Of a DNA stretch of 47,189 nt, positions 1 through 8,007 are shown in pieces. Position numbers and translations under genes: made by a program. Positions within the stretch are counted from its first letter, which is position 1. The number at the start of each line of letters is the position of its first letter. The notes beneath the pieces were generated by a model. That model worked only from the letters and a program-made list of their open reading frames with translations. It was not told where the DNA came from and did no database searches. Origin of the DNA: Clostridium luticellarii (lineage in GTDB: Bacteria > Bacillota > Clostridia > Clostridiales > Clostridiaceae); assembly GCF_002995845.1 (NCBI RefSeq), contig NZ_PVXP01000022.1:1-47189 (forward strand), written 5' to 3'.

Positions 1-24
1 AATACAAAGATTGAGGAGGAAATA

Positions 25-285
25 ATGTATATGGATAAAGAGAATTTAAAGCAAGAAATATTAGACATATTAAAAAAACATAATTATATAAGCGGATTGA
101 GTGAATGTCCAATGACTACTTTAAAATTTCTTTTAAAAATAGATAATGCTCATTTGGATGCTTCTCCAATTTACGATGCTTTATGTGAACTTGAAGAAGA
201 AGATAAGGTAATAAAAAGCTTTGAGCCATCTGCAGGTAATTTGAATATGAAAATCAATGCGTCAAGATGGTATTTAAAGCAATAG
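25..285 (+). CDS. Small hypothetical protein, 86 aa
   Basis: I do not recognise this protein. It is 86 residues, charged, with no signal peptide or membrane segment. The pattern of alternating helices followed by a short beta-like tail (around residues 45-85) would fit a small winged-helix domain, but that is a guess. A strong ribosome binding site (GAGGAGGA, 13-20) lies 4 nt before the ATG at 25. A second ATG at 31 sits at the more usual spacing of 10 nt, so the protein may be two residues shorter. Its promoter lies outside the window. The next gene begins 220 bp downstream, so the two need not share a transcript. Confidence 0.6.
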   Translation: MYMDKENLKQEILDILKKHNYISGLSECPMTTLKFLLKIDNAHLDASPIYDALCELEEEDKVIKSFEPSAGNLNMKINASRWYLKQ

Positions 286-508
286 GAAAAATAAAAAAAC
301 TGTAGTGAGAGTATAGATTAATTTCTATACATATCTGGTCCAATACACCGTGTACGGAAAATCTTATTGTATTATGATACCCTACATGGGAAAGAAATGT
401 AAATATGGGTATGGAAAGATGAATATAGATTAGTCTCATTTATGACATAAGATAAATATAATAAATAAGTGATAATAACAGATTTTATTATATTTGGAGG
501 TAAAATAA

Positions 509-796
509 ATGAGATTTATAATAGATAGTAAAGTATATGATACTGAAAAATCTGAAAGGATTATAAAATATAAAAAGGAATATCCGCTAGAGGGTCCTTT
601 AGGTCTAATAATAGAACCTAAGTACGATACCATTTTGTATAGGACCAGAAGAGGTAATTGGTTTTCGGTGGCTATAAAAAGTTTTGACAAGAAGGTAGCA
701 TATAAAGAAAGCAATGATACGGTGAAAAAATTGTTTAAAAGTTTGAATGAAGTTGAGCTCTATAATAAATATTTTGGTACTTTAGAAGAAGCATAA
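509..796 (+). CDS. Small hypothetical protein, 95 aa
   Basis: This is an unrecognised soluble protein of 95 residues, basic in the middle and acidic at the end, with no membrane segment. The start is supported by GGAGG at 496-500, 8 nt before the ATG. The 220 bp upstream is AT-rich and contains TATAAT-like hexamers but no convincing paired -35 box. A very short reading frame with its own ribosome binding site follows 13 nt after the stop, which suggests that the gene once had a downstream partner. The compact module of small unknown genes looks like accessory DNA, but nothing in the sequence assigns a function. Confidence 0.6.
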   Translation: MRFIIDSKVYDTEKSERIIKYKKEYPLEGPLGLIIEPKYDTILYRTRRGNWFSVAIKSFDKKVAYKESNDTVKKLFKSLNEVELYNKYFGTLEEA

Positions 797-809
797 GGGG
801 AGGTAGCTA

Positions 810-881
810 ATGACTATAAAACCTGTAGTTGAGTGGAACATATTTATTGCCGCCATATGTCGCCCATTGCATGTATTTTGA
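810..881 (+). pseudogene. 23-codon gene stub with a good ribosome binding site
   Basis: An ATG at 810 follows GGGGAGG (797-803) at good spacing and opens a frame of only 23 codons ending at TGA 879-881. The following DNA is poly-A/T rich and ends in the terminator of the opposite-strand gene. A strong ribosome binding site with so short a frame suggests the surviving 5' end of a gene lost by deletion. A genuine micro-peptide cannot be excluded. Confidence 0.35.
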
Positions 882-930
882 AAAAAATTTTAAACCTTTA
901 AAACCTTTTAAAATATTTTTTGCGTTCTAA

Positions 931-969
931 AAAAATCAGCCTTAAAGCTTAGTATATAAAGCTTTAAGG
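931..969 (-). terminator. Rho-independent terminator of the rRNA methyltransferase gene
   Basis: A perfect 11-bp stem (940-950 with 959-969) encloses an 8-nt loop. Read on the minus strand it is followed by a run of T (complement of 931-937), directly downstream of the methyltransferase stop at 984. Confidence 0.85.
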
Positions 970-983
970 TTTCTAAAATATTT

Positions 984-2339
984 TTATAATTTAATGAGTT
1001 TTGCAATACTTTCCACATGAGCGGTATGGGGAAACATATCCATGAGTTTTACCTTATCTAATTTGTATCCGAAGCCAATAAATGTATTGAGATCATTTAC
1101 CAGGGATTTGGGGTTGCAGGATACATAGATTATTTCCGGAGCATTGAAGTCTATAATCTGCTTTATTGCCTTTGGGTGTATTCCCGGCCTTGGGGGATCA
1201 AGTATTATTATGTCGGGTTTATCCTCCAGAGTCTTCATTGCGTGTATTACATCTCCTGCTATAAATGTACAATTTTTTATTCCATTCAGTTTTACGTTTT
1301 CATTGGCGGATTTTACGGCTTCTTCTATAAGTTCTATTCCTATTACTTTTTTCACGTGGGGAGACAGTATCTGGGCTATGGTTCCAGTCCCACAGTACAG
1401 GTCAAAAACTGTTTTTGAAGAAGCATCCACAATAAAATCCTTTATTATACCGTACAGTTTTTCAGTACCTCTGGAGTTGGTCTGAAAGAAGGATTGGGGA
1501 TAAATTTTGAATTTTAATCCCATAATTTCCTCTATTATATAATTATTTCCATATAATGTTTCCGCTGAATCTATTTTCACTGTGTCGGATAAGTTATCAT
1601 TTATAGTGTGGATTATACCCTTCAGCTGGCCTTTGTAATTTGAATTTTTTAATATTTCAACGAGCTGGCTGAAATCAAATTCCGCATGGGAAGTAGTCAC
1701 TATATTTATGAGAATTTCTCCTGTATTTTTGCCTTTTCTAAGTACTAAATTTCTTAAATATCCGCTGTGACTTCTTACTCTGTAGTAAGGCAGCTCCATT
1801 TCTCTGAAGTAAGTCACAATTTTGTTCAATATTGTATTAAAATCCTCATCTACTATTTTACAGCTTTCTACATTTACAATTCCAAAAGCTTTTCCCTTCA
1901 TATGCATGCCTAGAGTTAAATGGCCGCCTTTTTTCTCATCTCCAAATGTAAATTCCATTTTATTTCTGTATTGAAATTCCTCGGGACTTTTTTCTATACC
2001 CAGGAATTCAAAACCTTTGATAGAAGATTGTTCAAACAGATCCAGAACCTGCTGCTTTTTTAGTTCGACTTGTATGTCATAGGGTATAAATTGAAAATTA
2101 CACCCACCGCAGAGGTTAAAGTGAGGACAGGCTGGCTCCACAGCATAATTTACATTTTCAATTACTTGAACTACTTTAGCTTCTGCATATCCATTTCTTT
2201 TTTTTGTAATCTGTCCCTTTATTTTTTGACCTGGCACAGAGTTTTTTATAAATACTTTCATTCCATCCTTCTGAGCAACTCCCATACCTGGAAATTGTAG
2301 CTTTTCTATAAAAAATTCGTGTTGGCTGCCTCTCTTCAA
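984..2339 (-). CDS. rlmCD: 23S rRNA (uracil-C5)-methyltransferase, RlmCD/RumA type
   Basis: This is an S-adenosylmethionine-dependent enzyme that makes 5-methyluridine in 23S rRNA. An N-terminal TRAM RNA-binding domain (about 1-60) is followed by four cysteines, C71, C77, C80 and C160, that should bind a [4Fe-4S] cluster. The methyltransferase core has DLYCGTGT (313-320), DPPRPG (381-386) and SCNP with the nucleophile C408. The length of 451 aa is normal for the family. The start is TTG at 2339, with AGGAG 11 nt upstream. It begins only 3 nt after the stop of the upstream acidic membrane protein, so the two are probably cotranscribed. Which uridine or uridines it modifies cannot be read from sequence; Gram-positive members often modify two. 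Confidence 0.9.
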   Translation of the reverse strand: MKRGSQHEFFIEKLQFPGMGVAQKDGMKVFIKNSVPGQKIKGQITKKRNGYAEAKVVQVIENVNYAVEPACPHFNLCGGCNFQFIPYDIQVELKKQQVLDLFEQSSIKGFEFLGIEKSPEEFQYRNKMEFTFGDEKKGGHLTLGMHMKGKAFGIVNVESCKIVDEDFNTILNKIVTYFREMELPYYRVRSHSGYLRNLVLRKGKNTGEILINIVTTSHAEFDFSQLVEILKNSNYKGQLKGIIHTINDNLSDTVKIDSAETLYGNNYIIEEIMGLKFKIYPQSFFQTNSRGTEKLYGIIKDFIVDASSKTVFDLYCGTGTIAQILSPHVKKVIGIELIEEAVKSANENVKLNGIKNCTFIAGDVIHAMKTLEDKPDIIILDPPRPGIHPKAIKQIIDFNAPEIIYVSCNPKSLVNDLNTFIGFGYKLDKVKLMDMFPHTAHVESIAKLIKL

Positions 2340-2342
2340 TTT

Positions 2343-2900
2343 TTAATCTGCTCCTTTTGGTATTGTGGTGAATTTTTCACCTAGTGTTTTCCTGGATTTG
2401 CAGCTTCTCGTTATAACGGGATACAAGATGGACGCTATTAGGAACAGTATTATATACATCCCCTTCATATCTGCTATATAATATCCAAAAACAAGTCTCA
2501 AAATAAGGTCAAATAAGTAAAGACATGCTACAGAAATTACGGCTGATACAGCTGTATCTATGATAGAAAGCTTCAAATTGTGCGGCACCAGGCTTTTTTT
2601 GACTTTCAGCTCTGTGTCCGGGTTAGAGCTTTTTTCATTTACCGCAGGCTCAATTTTTGTATTATCTACTTCATCATTGTCTGCCTTGGTAATATCTGCT
2701 TTAGTGTTGTCAAGCTGGGTGTTATCTCCCTGAGACTCCTCTGCTTTTAAACTGGATTCTTCCTCTTTATCTTTTTTATCTTTAATTTCTTTTAATTTTC
2801 TCTTTTCTTCCATGTTTTTATTTTTAAGTTCTTCAAGAAACTGCTTTTTTGATTCTTCATCCACTGAAAGTTTATCTTTATTTTCATCGTTTTCTCCCAT
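2343..2900 (-). CDS. Acidic, lysine-rich protein with C-terminal membrane segments
   Basis: I chose the ATG at 2900 because a perfect AGGAGGT lies 8 nt before it; a longer frame from 2936 runs through that site and has none of its own. The 185-aa product starts with a very charged Lys/Glu region (about 1-55, probable coiled coil). A low-complexity stretch with repeated DNT/ADN units follows (about 60-85). The C-terminal part has two hydrophobic segments (about 110-135 and 140-160) and a basic tail. The hydrophobic part resembles RDD-type membrane domains only loosely. It is followed almost without gap by the rRNA methyltransferase gene. Its function is unknown. Confidence 0.7.
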   Translation of the reverse strand: MGENDENKDKLSVDEESKKQFLEELKNKNMEEKRKLKEIKDKKDKEEESSLKAEESQGDNTQLDNTKADITKADNDEVDNTKIEPAVNEKSSNPDTELKVKKSLVPHNLKLSIIDTAVSAVISVACLYLFDLILRLVFGYYIADMKGMYIILFLIASILYPVITRSCKSRKTLGEKFTTIPKGAD

Positions 2901-3079
2901 TAAAAATATACCTCCTTCTTTTTTTAACCTTTCCATAACAAATATATTATGCTACACTATGGCATTTATGTAAATAGGTATAAAAAATCTTTTATTATTA
3001 TTCACATATTATTTTACAATTTTGTCCGTTAGTTTTATAATCTTATTATTGTATAAATTGATGATTGAGGATATTTGAT

Positions 3080-4930
3080 ATGAGTAAATTGAATTTGTTT
3101 TTTCTGAGTTTTTTGGATGTAATATTTTTTGTGGTATGTGTAACTTTTAAAATATTGATATACGGAAGGCACATGGAGACAGGGTATATAAAAACCTCTT
3201 CTCTTTTTATTCCGGCTATTGCCCCGGTAATAATTGCAGTTTCCCTGTCTTTGGTTTTAAAGGTAAAAACACGTTCCAGAATACTTTATATATTTAATAT
3301 TGTAATAAGTTCCTTCATAGTAAGTGATATTATTTATTTTAGATATTTCAAGGATATAATATCTCTTCCCGTACTTATAAGCGGTTTTCAGCTCGGAGCT
3401 GTAAAATCCAGTGTGTCAAGCTTGATTGATTTAAAAGATTTTTTATATTTTGCTGATATAGTACTTATAATTCCCTTCATAAACAGGTATGTGAGAAATA
3501 TCAAATACAATTTTGATCTGAATTATAAGATACCGATAGCTGTACTGCTTCTTTTTATGGGAATTACTCTGGATTTCAAAAGCTTCTACGGGCTTTCGAA
3601 AGAGCAGCCCAGGCTTTTGAGTACAATGTACAATAAAGTGTACATAACCAGAAAGCTGGGTATATTAAATTATCACTGCCTGGATATCTATAACTCCATT
3701 TCAGCAAATATAACTAAGCTGACACCCGTTTCCAGAGAGAAGCTGGAGGATATAAATGCTTTCATGGATAATAATAAGTCGGACAATAAAAAACTGAAGG
3801 GATATGCAAAGGGAAAAAATCTTATAATGATACAGGTGGAGGCTCTTCAGGAATTTGTAATAGATGCCTCTATAAATGGACAGGAGATAACTCCAAATCT
3901 AAATAGGTGGATGAAAAGATCGGAGTATTTTGATAATTTTTACTATCAAGTGGCGGCAGGAGGCACTTCCGATGCGGAGTTCATGACCAATAATTCAATG
4001 TACCCGGCATCAGCCGGTGCAGTATATTTTTTGTATTCCGGGAATGAATTCAATGCCATGCCTGAAAATTTTAAGAACAATGGCTACAGTACAGCGGCAT
4101 TTCACGGTTTTAGAGAAAACTTCTGGAACAGAGACATAATGTACAAGAAATTTGGCTTTGATAATTTTTATGGTGAAAAAAGCTATAAAAAAGATGAATC
4201 CATTGGGTTGGGACTCAGTGACAGATCCTTTTTAGAACAGTCCCTGACAAAACTGAACAATATGAAACAGCCTTATTATGCCTTTTTAATAACACTGACC
4301 AGTCATTATCCCTATGATGCTGTGGACAAATATGGGGATTTTGATGTGGGGGATTTAAATGGAACCCTTCTTGGAAATTATTTAAAGGCCATACACTACA
4401 CTGATGAACAGCTGGGAATGTTTTTAGATTCACTGGATAAAAACGGTACACTTGAAAATTCAGTTGTAATGCTGTATGGAGATCACTATGCAATACCCAA
4501 GGACAAAGAGCAGCAGCTGTTTAAATTTCTGGATATGAGCTCCGCCTCCGACGTGGATTGGGAAAAGCTTCAAAAGGTACCTTTACTGGTGCATTTTCCG
4601 GACGAATCAGTAAAGGGAGTAAATGATACCTATGGAGGTGAAATGGACATATATCCTACAGTGTGTAATTTATTTGACCTGCCCGGGAAAAATATGTTTG
4701 GGAAAGATCTTTTCAATCCCAAAAATCAGAGGGTGATATTCAGAAACGGTTCCTTTATAGATGAAAATTATTATTATTCTGCCCAGGATGACGTATACTA
4801 CAGTGTAAGAACCAGGAAGAAACTGCCTGAAAACAGCAGCCTCAAAAAAGAGAAAGATAGTACACTGGATCAGCTCGGGTATTCTGATTACATATTGAGG
4901 CATGATGCAATTGACAAGCTGAACAAATAA
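3080..4930 (+). CDS. LtaS-family phosphoglycerol transferase (lipoteichoic acid synthase-like)
   Basis: This is a membrane enzyme of the LtaS/sulfatase family that transfers glycerol-phosphate from phosphatidylglycerol onto envelope polymers. About five N-terminal membrane segments (roughly 5-28, 42-62, 68-88, 122-138 and 150-165) precede an extracellular alkaline-phosphatase-like domain from about residue 245. Expected active-site residues are visible: E254, the nucleophile T296 in GGTSDAE, and the late metal-binding YGDH motif. The start at 3080 follows TTGAGG at good spacing; a TTG at 3065 lies upstream but has no better site. At 616 aa it is of normal length. A promoter and TPP leader follow at once, so the gene is a unit of its own. 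The exact polymer it makes is not decided by sequence. Confidence 0.85.
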   Translation: MSKLNLFFLSFLDVIFFVVCVTFKILIYGRHMETGYIKTSSLFIPAIAPVIIAVSLSLVLKVKTRSRILYIFNIVISSFIVSDIIYFRYFKDIISLPVLISGFQLGAVKSSVSSLIDLKDFLYFADIVLIIPFINRYVRNIKYNFDLNYKIPIAVLLLFMGITLDFKSFYGLSKEQPRLLSTMYNKVYITRKLGILNYHCLDIYNSISANITKLTPVSREKLEDINAFMDNNKSDNKKLKGYAKGKNLIMIQVEALQEFVIDASINGQEITPNLNRWMKRSEYFDNFYYQVAAGGTSDAEFMTNNSMYPASAGAVYFLYSGNEFNAMPENFKNNGYSTAAFHGFRENFWNRDIMYKKFGFDNFYGEKSYKKDESIGLGLSDRSFLEQSLTKLNNMKQPYYAFLITLTSHYPYDAVDKYGDFDVGDLNGTLLGNYLKAIHYTDEQLGMFLDSLDKNGTLENSVVMLYGDHYAIPKDKEQQLFKFLDMSSASDVDWEKLQKVPLLVHFPDESVKGVNDTYGGEMDIYPTVCNLFDLPGKNMFGKDLFNPKNQRVIFRNGSFIDENYYYSAQDDVYYSVRTRKKLPENSSLKKEKDSTLDQLGYSDYILRHDAIDKLNK

Positions 4931-4945
4931 ATTATGAACAAAATG

Positions 4946-4974
4946 TTTACATTTTTATAAATAAGTGATACCAT
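4946..4974 (+). promoter_or_regulatory. Probable promoter of the thiamine operon
   Basis: TTTACA (4946-4951) and TACCAT (4969-4974) are separated by 17 nt and lie just upstream of the TPP riboswitch, with an AT-rich setting. The -10 box is imperfect, so this is a moderate call. Confidence 0.5.
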
Positions 4975-5006
4975 GATGTTGTAATAAACTTAATATTGTC
5001 TGTAGT

Positions 5007-5090
5007 GTCAGGGGTGCCGGTACGGCTGAGAAAAGTGAAAACTTTAACCCTTTGAACCTGATTCGGGCAGCGCCGACGTAGGGAAACCGC
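5007..5090 (+). promoter_or_regulatory. TPP (THI-box) riboswitch
   Basis: The conserved thiamine-pyrophosphate aptamer is recognisable: GGGGTGCC (5011-5018), CGGCTGAGA (5023-5031), ACCCTTTGAACCTGAT (5047-5062) and the closing GCCGACGTAGGGAA (5072-5085). A strong terminator hairpin follows 20 nt later, so control is by transcription attenuation: ligand-bound RNA should terminate. The genes it should control (TatD-family hydrolase and ThiX/Y/Z transporter) start only at 6492, because a group II intron lies between. Confidence 0.95.
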
Positions 5091-5109
5091 TTTATAATTT
5101 TGTATCCTG

Positions 5110-5141
5110 AAGCACTATTTTGATAGTGCTTTTGTTTTTTT
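5110..5141 (+). terminator. Expression-platform terminator of the TPP riboswitch
   Basis: A perfect 9-bp stem, AAGCACTAT (5110-5118) with ATAGTGCTT (5123-5131), is followed by a T-rich tract through 5141. The group II intron begins at 5143, directly behind the T-tract. Confidence 0.9.
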
Positions 5142-5142
5142 G

Positions 5143-6407
5143 GTGCGTCCAGATAAGCTGGACCATGCTTACTGGTGAAAGTCCAGACTAGGTAATTACC
5201 AAGAAGCCTAGTAGCCAATCACCATGTGCAGTAGAAATACTGGGCATGAAGCGTGAAGGTAATGTATCCCGAAAGGGAGATAGCGAAAATGCAGGTTGTA
5301 ACATAAAATAAATTCTGCCGCATCGTTAAAAAAGGTCTCCGATAGGAGGAAAAGAGGAAGTTGAGCCTTGCGAAATTGGGTGAAAACCACGGAAGATGGG
5401 AAGAACTTGGATAGCACCATCAAAGAATCCTCCGGTGTAGAGGAAACGACATGTATTTATAGTATGGTTCGGAACTGGAGAGACCTTCATCTGCACGGCG
5501 GTAACCGTAAAATGAAAGCATATAAGCCAATGGCGAAATTGTCATTTCAGCAGAAAAGGAGTCGGAGGAGTTAATAGTACCAATAATTATGCAGACAATA
5601 AAACTGTATATAGGGAAGGTAGGGGTAATGGAAGATGGAGAGTATAAAGAAAGCAAAATCGGCTCTCCCCAAGGTTCACCTATCAGTCCATTGCTTTCAA
5701 ATATATATCTAAATTATTTTGATGTGGTATGGGATAAATACTATAAACACCTTGGCATGCTTGTAAAGTTTGCTGATGATTTTATTATTATCTCAAGAAC
5801 AAAGAAAGAAATATACCATGCATATAATGCAGTAAAGAAAATCTTCGAAAGACTAGAATTGCAGTTACATCCTGATAAAACAAGATTTGTGAATATGTGG
5901 GATGGTAAAGAAGGATTTGATTTTCTCGGGTTTCATCATAGGCGTAGTCTTGTAGAGAATGGTAAAGGGCAGAGATACCATACAACAATACAAGTACCTA
6001 ATCAAAAGGCTATGAAGAATATGAGAAGAAAGATTAAAGAAGTCCTTGGAAACAGGTCAAATTTGAAGATGGATATGTATGATTTAGTCCAGATAATGAA
6101 CAAGAAAATAGTAGGACTTAAGAATTACTATAATCTAAAGTATTCTGGTAAGCAATTAAATAAAATAGATTGGTATATTATAGAAAGGCTTACGATTTGG
6201 TACAACAATAAGAAACAATGTAGACCCCGACATAGAGGTGTAAAAGAGGTAATGAATAAACTCAATGAAATAGGATTAAGAAAACTTTCTTCTTAGGATT
6301 GTAATGCCTTAGAAAGAAGAATATCGGAAAGCCGTGTGCGGGAAAATCGCATGCACGGTTTGATGAGGGTGCGAAGGAAAACAAAGTTTTCCTTCAATCT
6401 ACTCTAC
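5143..6407 (+). mobile_element. Group II intron, internally deleted
   Basis: The 5' boundary is the canonical GTGCG (5143-5147). A domain V hairpin is recognisable at about 6330-6361 (AGCCGTG...CACGGTT), then a domain VI-like stem (about 6374-6396), and an ACTCTAC end at 6401-6407. The 1265-nt length is short for an intron with a full reverse transcriptase. The encoded protein lacks its N-terminal half, about 600 nt, and adding that back gives about 1.9 kb. Insertion roughly 11 nt behind a terminator stem is the known habit of bacterial class C introns, though I have not assigned the class by structure. The deleted intron probably cannot move or mature on its own protein. Splicing might be helped in trans. 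Exact boundaries are inferred from consensus ends. Confidence 0.85.
5589..6296 (+). pseudogene. Truncated group II intron reverse transcriptase/maturase
   Basis: About 235 codons remain of a protein normally above 400 aa. Present are the palm motif GSPQGSPISPLLSN (25-38), the catalytic FADD box (61-64), the later RT blocks and the group II maturase (GIIM-like) C-terminal region with a basic tail. The N-terminal fingers (RT0 to RT3) are missing. The ATG at 5589 is not a true start: it has no ribosome binding site at proper distance and lies at the likely deletion junction, just behind the intron RNA motif around 5560-5585. The reading frame of the remaining half is clean, so the deletion is either recent or the piece is kept for another reason. 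Confidence 0.85.
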
Positions 6408-6491
6408 CTCAAGTTCTATCCCATGGAGAAAGGTATTTTTATGTGCAAACTACATCTGAGCTCAGAAATCATTTGATAGGAGATAGTTGAA

Positions 6492-7226
6492 ATGTTTGTT
6501 GATTCCCACAATCATATGGACTTTTATGGGAAAAATTTAAAAAAGGCGCTTGATATCATAAGAAAAGACGATATCAGGACTCTGGGATGCTCCATGAATC
6601 TGGAAAGTTATATTTTTACGAAAAAGATAAGTGAAGAGAACGAGAATGTAATACCATGTTTTGGAATACATCCCTGGGAGGCACATAAAAACTGTGGCAG
6701 GCTGGATTTTTTTGATGATTATATAAAAGAATGTAAAGTTCTGGGGGAAATAGGTCTTGATTATTACTGGGTGCTGGAGAGAGAAAGATATCCTAAAATG
6801 GACAGGGTATTTGAATATTTTCTGGACAGGGCCAGGCGATATGATAAAATAACCAATATCCATACCAAGGGGGCAGAGCAAAAGATATTGGAATATATAA
6901 AAAGGTATAAATTGAGGACACCGATAATTCACTGGTACAGTGGTGATATGGATGTACTTGAAGAGCTTTTGAAATGCGGATGCTTTTTCACCATAAGTGT
7001 TGATATAGGATATTCCGATCTCACAGATGAAATAGTTGATATTCTTCCACTAGATAGAATATTGACTGAAACGGATGGACCAAATTCACTTGAATGGGTG
7101 AATAAAAGGTATGGATATCCCGGGGAAGTTAAAAATATAGTCAGGAAGATTGCCCATATAAAGGGAATTCAGTATGAAGAAGCAAGAGATATAATATCCA
7201 GTAATTTTACTGGACTAAAACTATGA
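6492..7226 (+). CDS. TatD-family metal-dependent hydrolase in the thiamine operon
   Basis: This is an amidohydrolase-superfamily protein of 244 aa. The metal site is complete: H6 and H8 in DSHNH, E86 in GEIGLDY, H124 in NIHTKG, H147 in IHWYSG and D195 in TETDGPN. TatD members are usually annotated as deoxyribonucleases. This one is the first gene of a TPP-riboswitch operon for thiamine-precursor uptake, so a hydrolytic step on an imported pyrimidine precursor is an alternative (inference only). The start at 6492 follows AGGAGA (6478-6483). The next gene starts 16 nt after its stop. The intron lies in its leader, not in its coding sequence. Confidence 0.85.
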   Translation: MFVDSHNHMDFYGKNLKKALDIIRKDDIRTLGCSMNLESYIFTKKISEENENVIPCFGIHPWEAHKNCGRLDFFDDYIKECKVLGEIGLDYYWVLERERYPKMDRVFEYFLDRARRYDKITNIHTKGAEQKILEYIKRYKLRTPIIHWYSGDMDVLEELLKCGCFFTISVDIGYSDLTDEIVDILPLDRILTETDGPNSLEWVNKRYGYPGEVKNIVRKIAHIKGIQYEEARDIISSNFTGLKL

Positions 7227-7242
7227 AGTAAAGGTGTTTGAA

Positions 7243-7995
7243 ATGAAAAGATCAGAAAATATTCAAAACAAGATATATCCTGTAATTACTATAGCGGTGG
7301 TGGTGGCTTTATGGCAGATTATAGTGGGACTTCAATACATAGAGCCCTATATTCTTCCATCACCTTCAGATATTGTAAAGACCCTTGTTTTGGATTTTAG
7401 AAACATAATGAAAAATGCGGAAACCACCCTTTATGAATCTTTTGTAGGATTTTTTATATCTATAGTACTTTCTTTTATATTGGCCGTAATAATGGACAGT
7501 TTTCATACAGTCAAGAAATCACTGTATCCTATTCTGCTCATATCCCAGACCATTCCCACTATAGCCATAGCGCCGCTTTTCATAATATGGTTCGGATTTG
7601 GAGCACTTCCCAAAATAATAGTTGTAGTGACAGTATGCTTTTTTCCCATAGTTGTAAGTCTTGTAGACGGCCTTGAAAAGATAGATGTGGATTACATAAA
7701 TTTATTTCATAATATGAAAGCGTCCAAACTTCAGATATTTTATCATCTGAAACTTCCCTATGCTCTGGTAAACTTTTTTTCAGGTTTGAAGATTGCTGCA
7801 ACTTACATGATAATGGCTGCAATTATAGGTGAATGGCTGGGAGGAGACAGTGGAATAGGTGTGTATATGGTGAGGGCTAAAAATGCCTATCAGCTTGATA
7901 AGGTATTTGCTTCGATTCTGGTTATTGTTGTAGTGAGTATCGCAATAATCTATGTTATAGACTTTACAGGTAAAAAAATAGTACATTGGAAATAG
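7243..7995 (+). CDS. thiX: ABC transporter permease for thiamine pyrimidine precursor, ThiX type
   Basis: This is a BPD-type inner-membrane permease of 250 aa with about six hydrophobic segments and the typical EAA-like loop around IFYHLKLPYAL (about 164-174). Family members of the SsuC/ThiX group carry sulfonates, nitrate or hydroxymethylpyrimidine precursors. The THI5/NMT1-like binding protein next door and the TPP riboswitch upstream point to the pyrimidine half of thiamine. ATG 7243 is preferred because AAAGG lies 7 nt before it; a GTG at 7234 overlaps that site. It is in an operon with the TatD-family gene upstream and the binding protein 12 nt downstream. Confidence 0.85.
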   Translation: MKRSENIQNKIYPVITIAVVVALWQIIVGLQYIEPYILPSPSDIVKTLVLDFRNIMKNAETTLYESFVGFFISIVLSFILAVIMDSFHTVKKSLYPILLISQTIPTIAIAPLFIIWFGFGALPKIIVVVTVCFFPIVVSLVDGLEKIDVDYINLFHNMKASKLQIFYHLKLPYALVNFFSGLKIAATYMIMAAIIGEWLGGDSGIGVYMVRAKNAYQLDKVFASILVIVVVSIAIIYVIDFTGKKIVHWK

Positions 7996-8007
7996 GAGGG
8001 GATAATA

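Noticed and set aside
5368-5574. 68-codon open frame upstream of the reverse transcriptase
   Set aside because: It lies in the structured RNA part of the group II intron and has no protein-like features.
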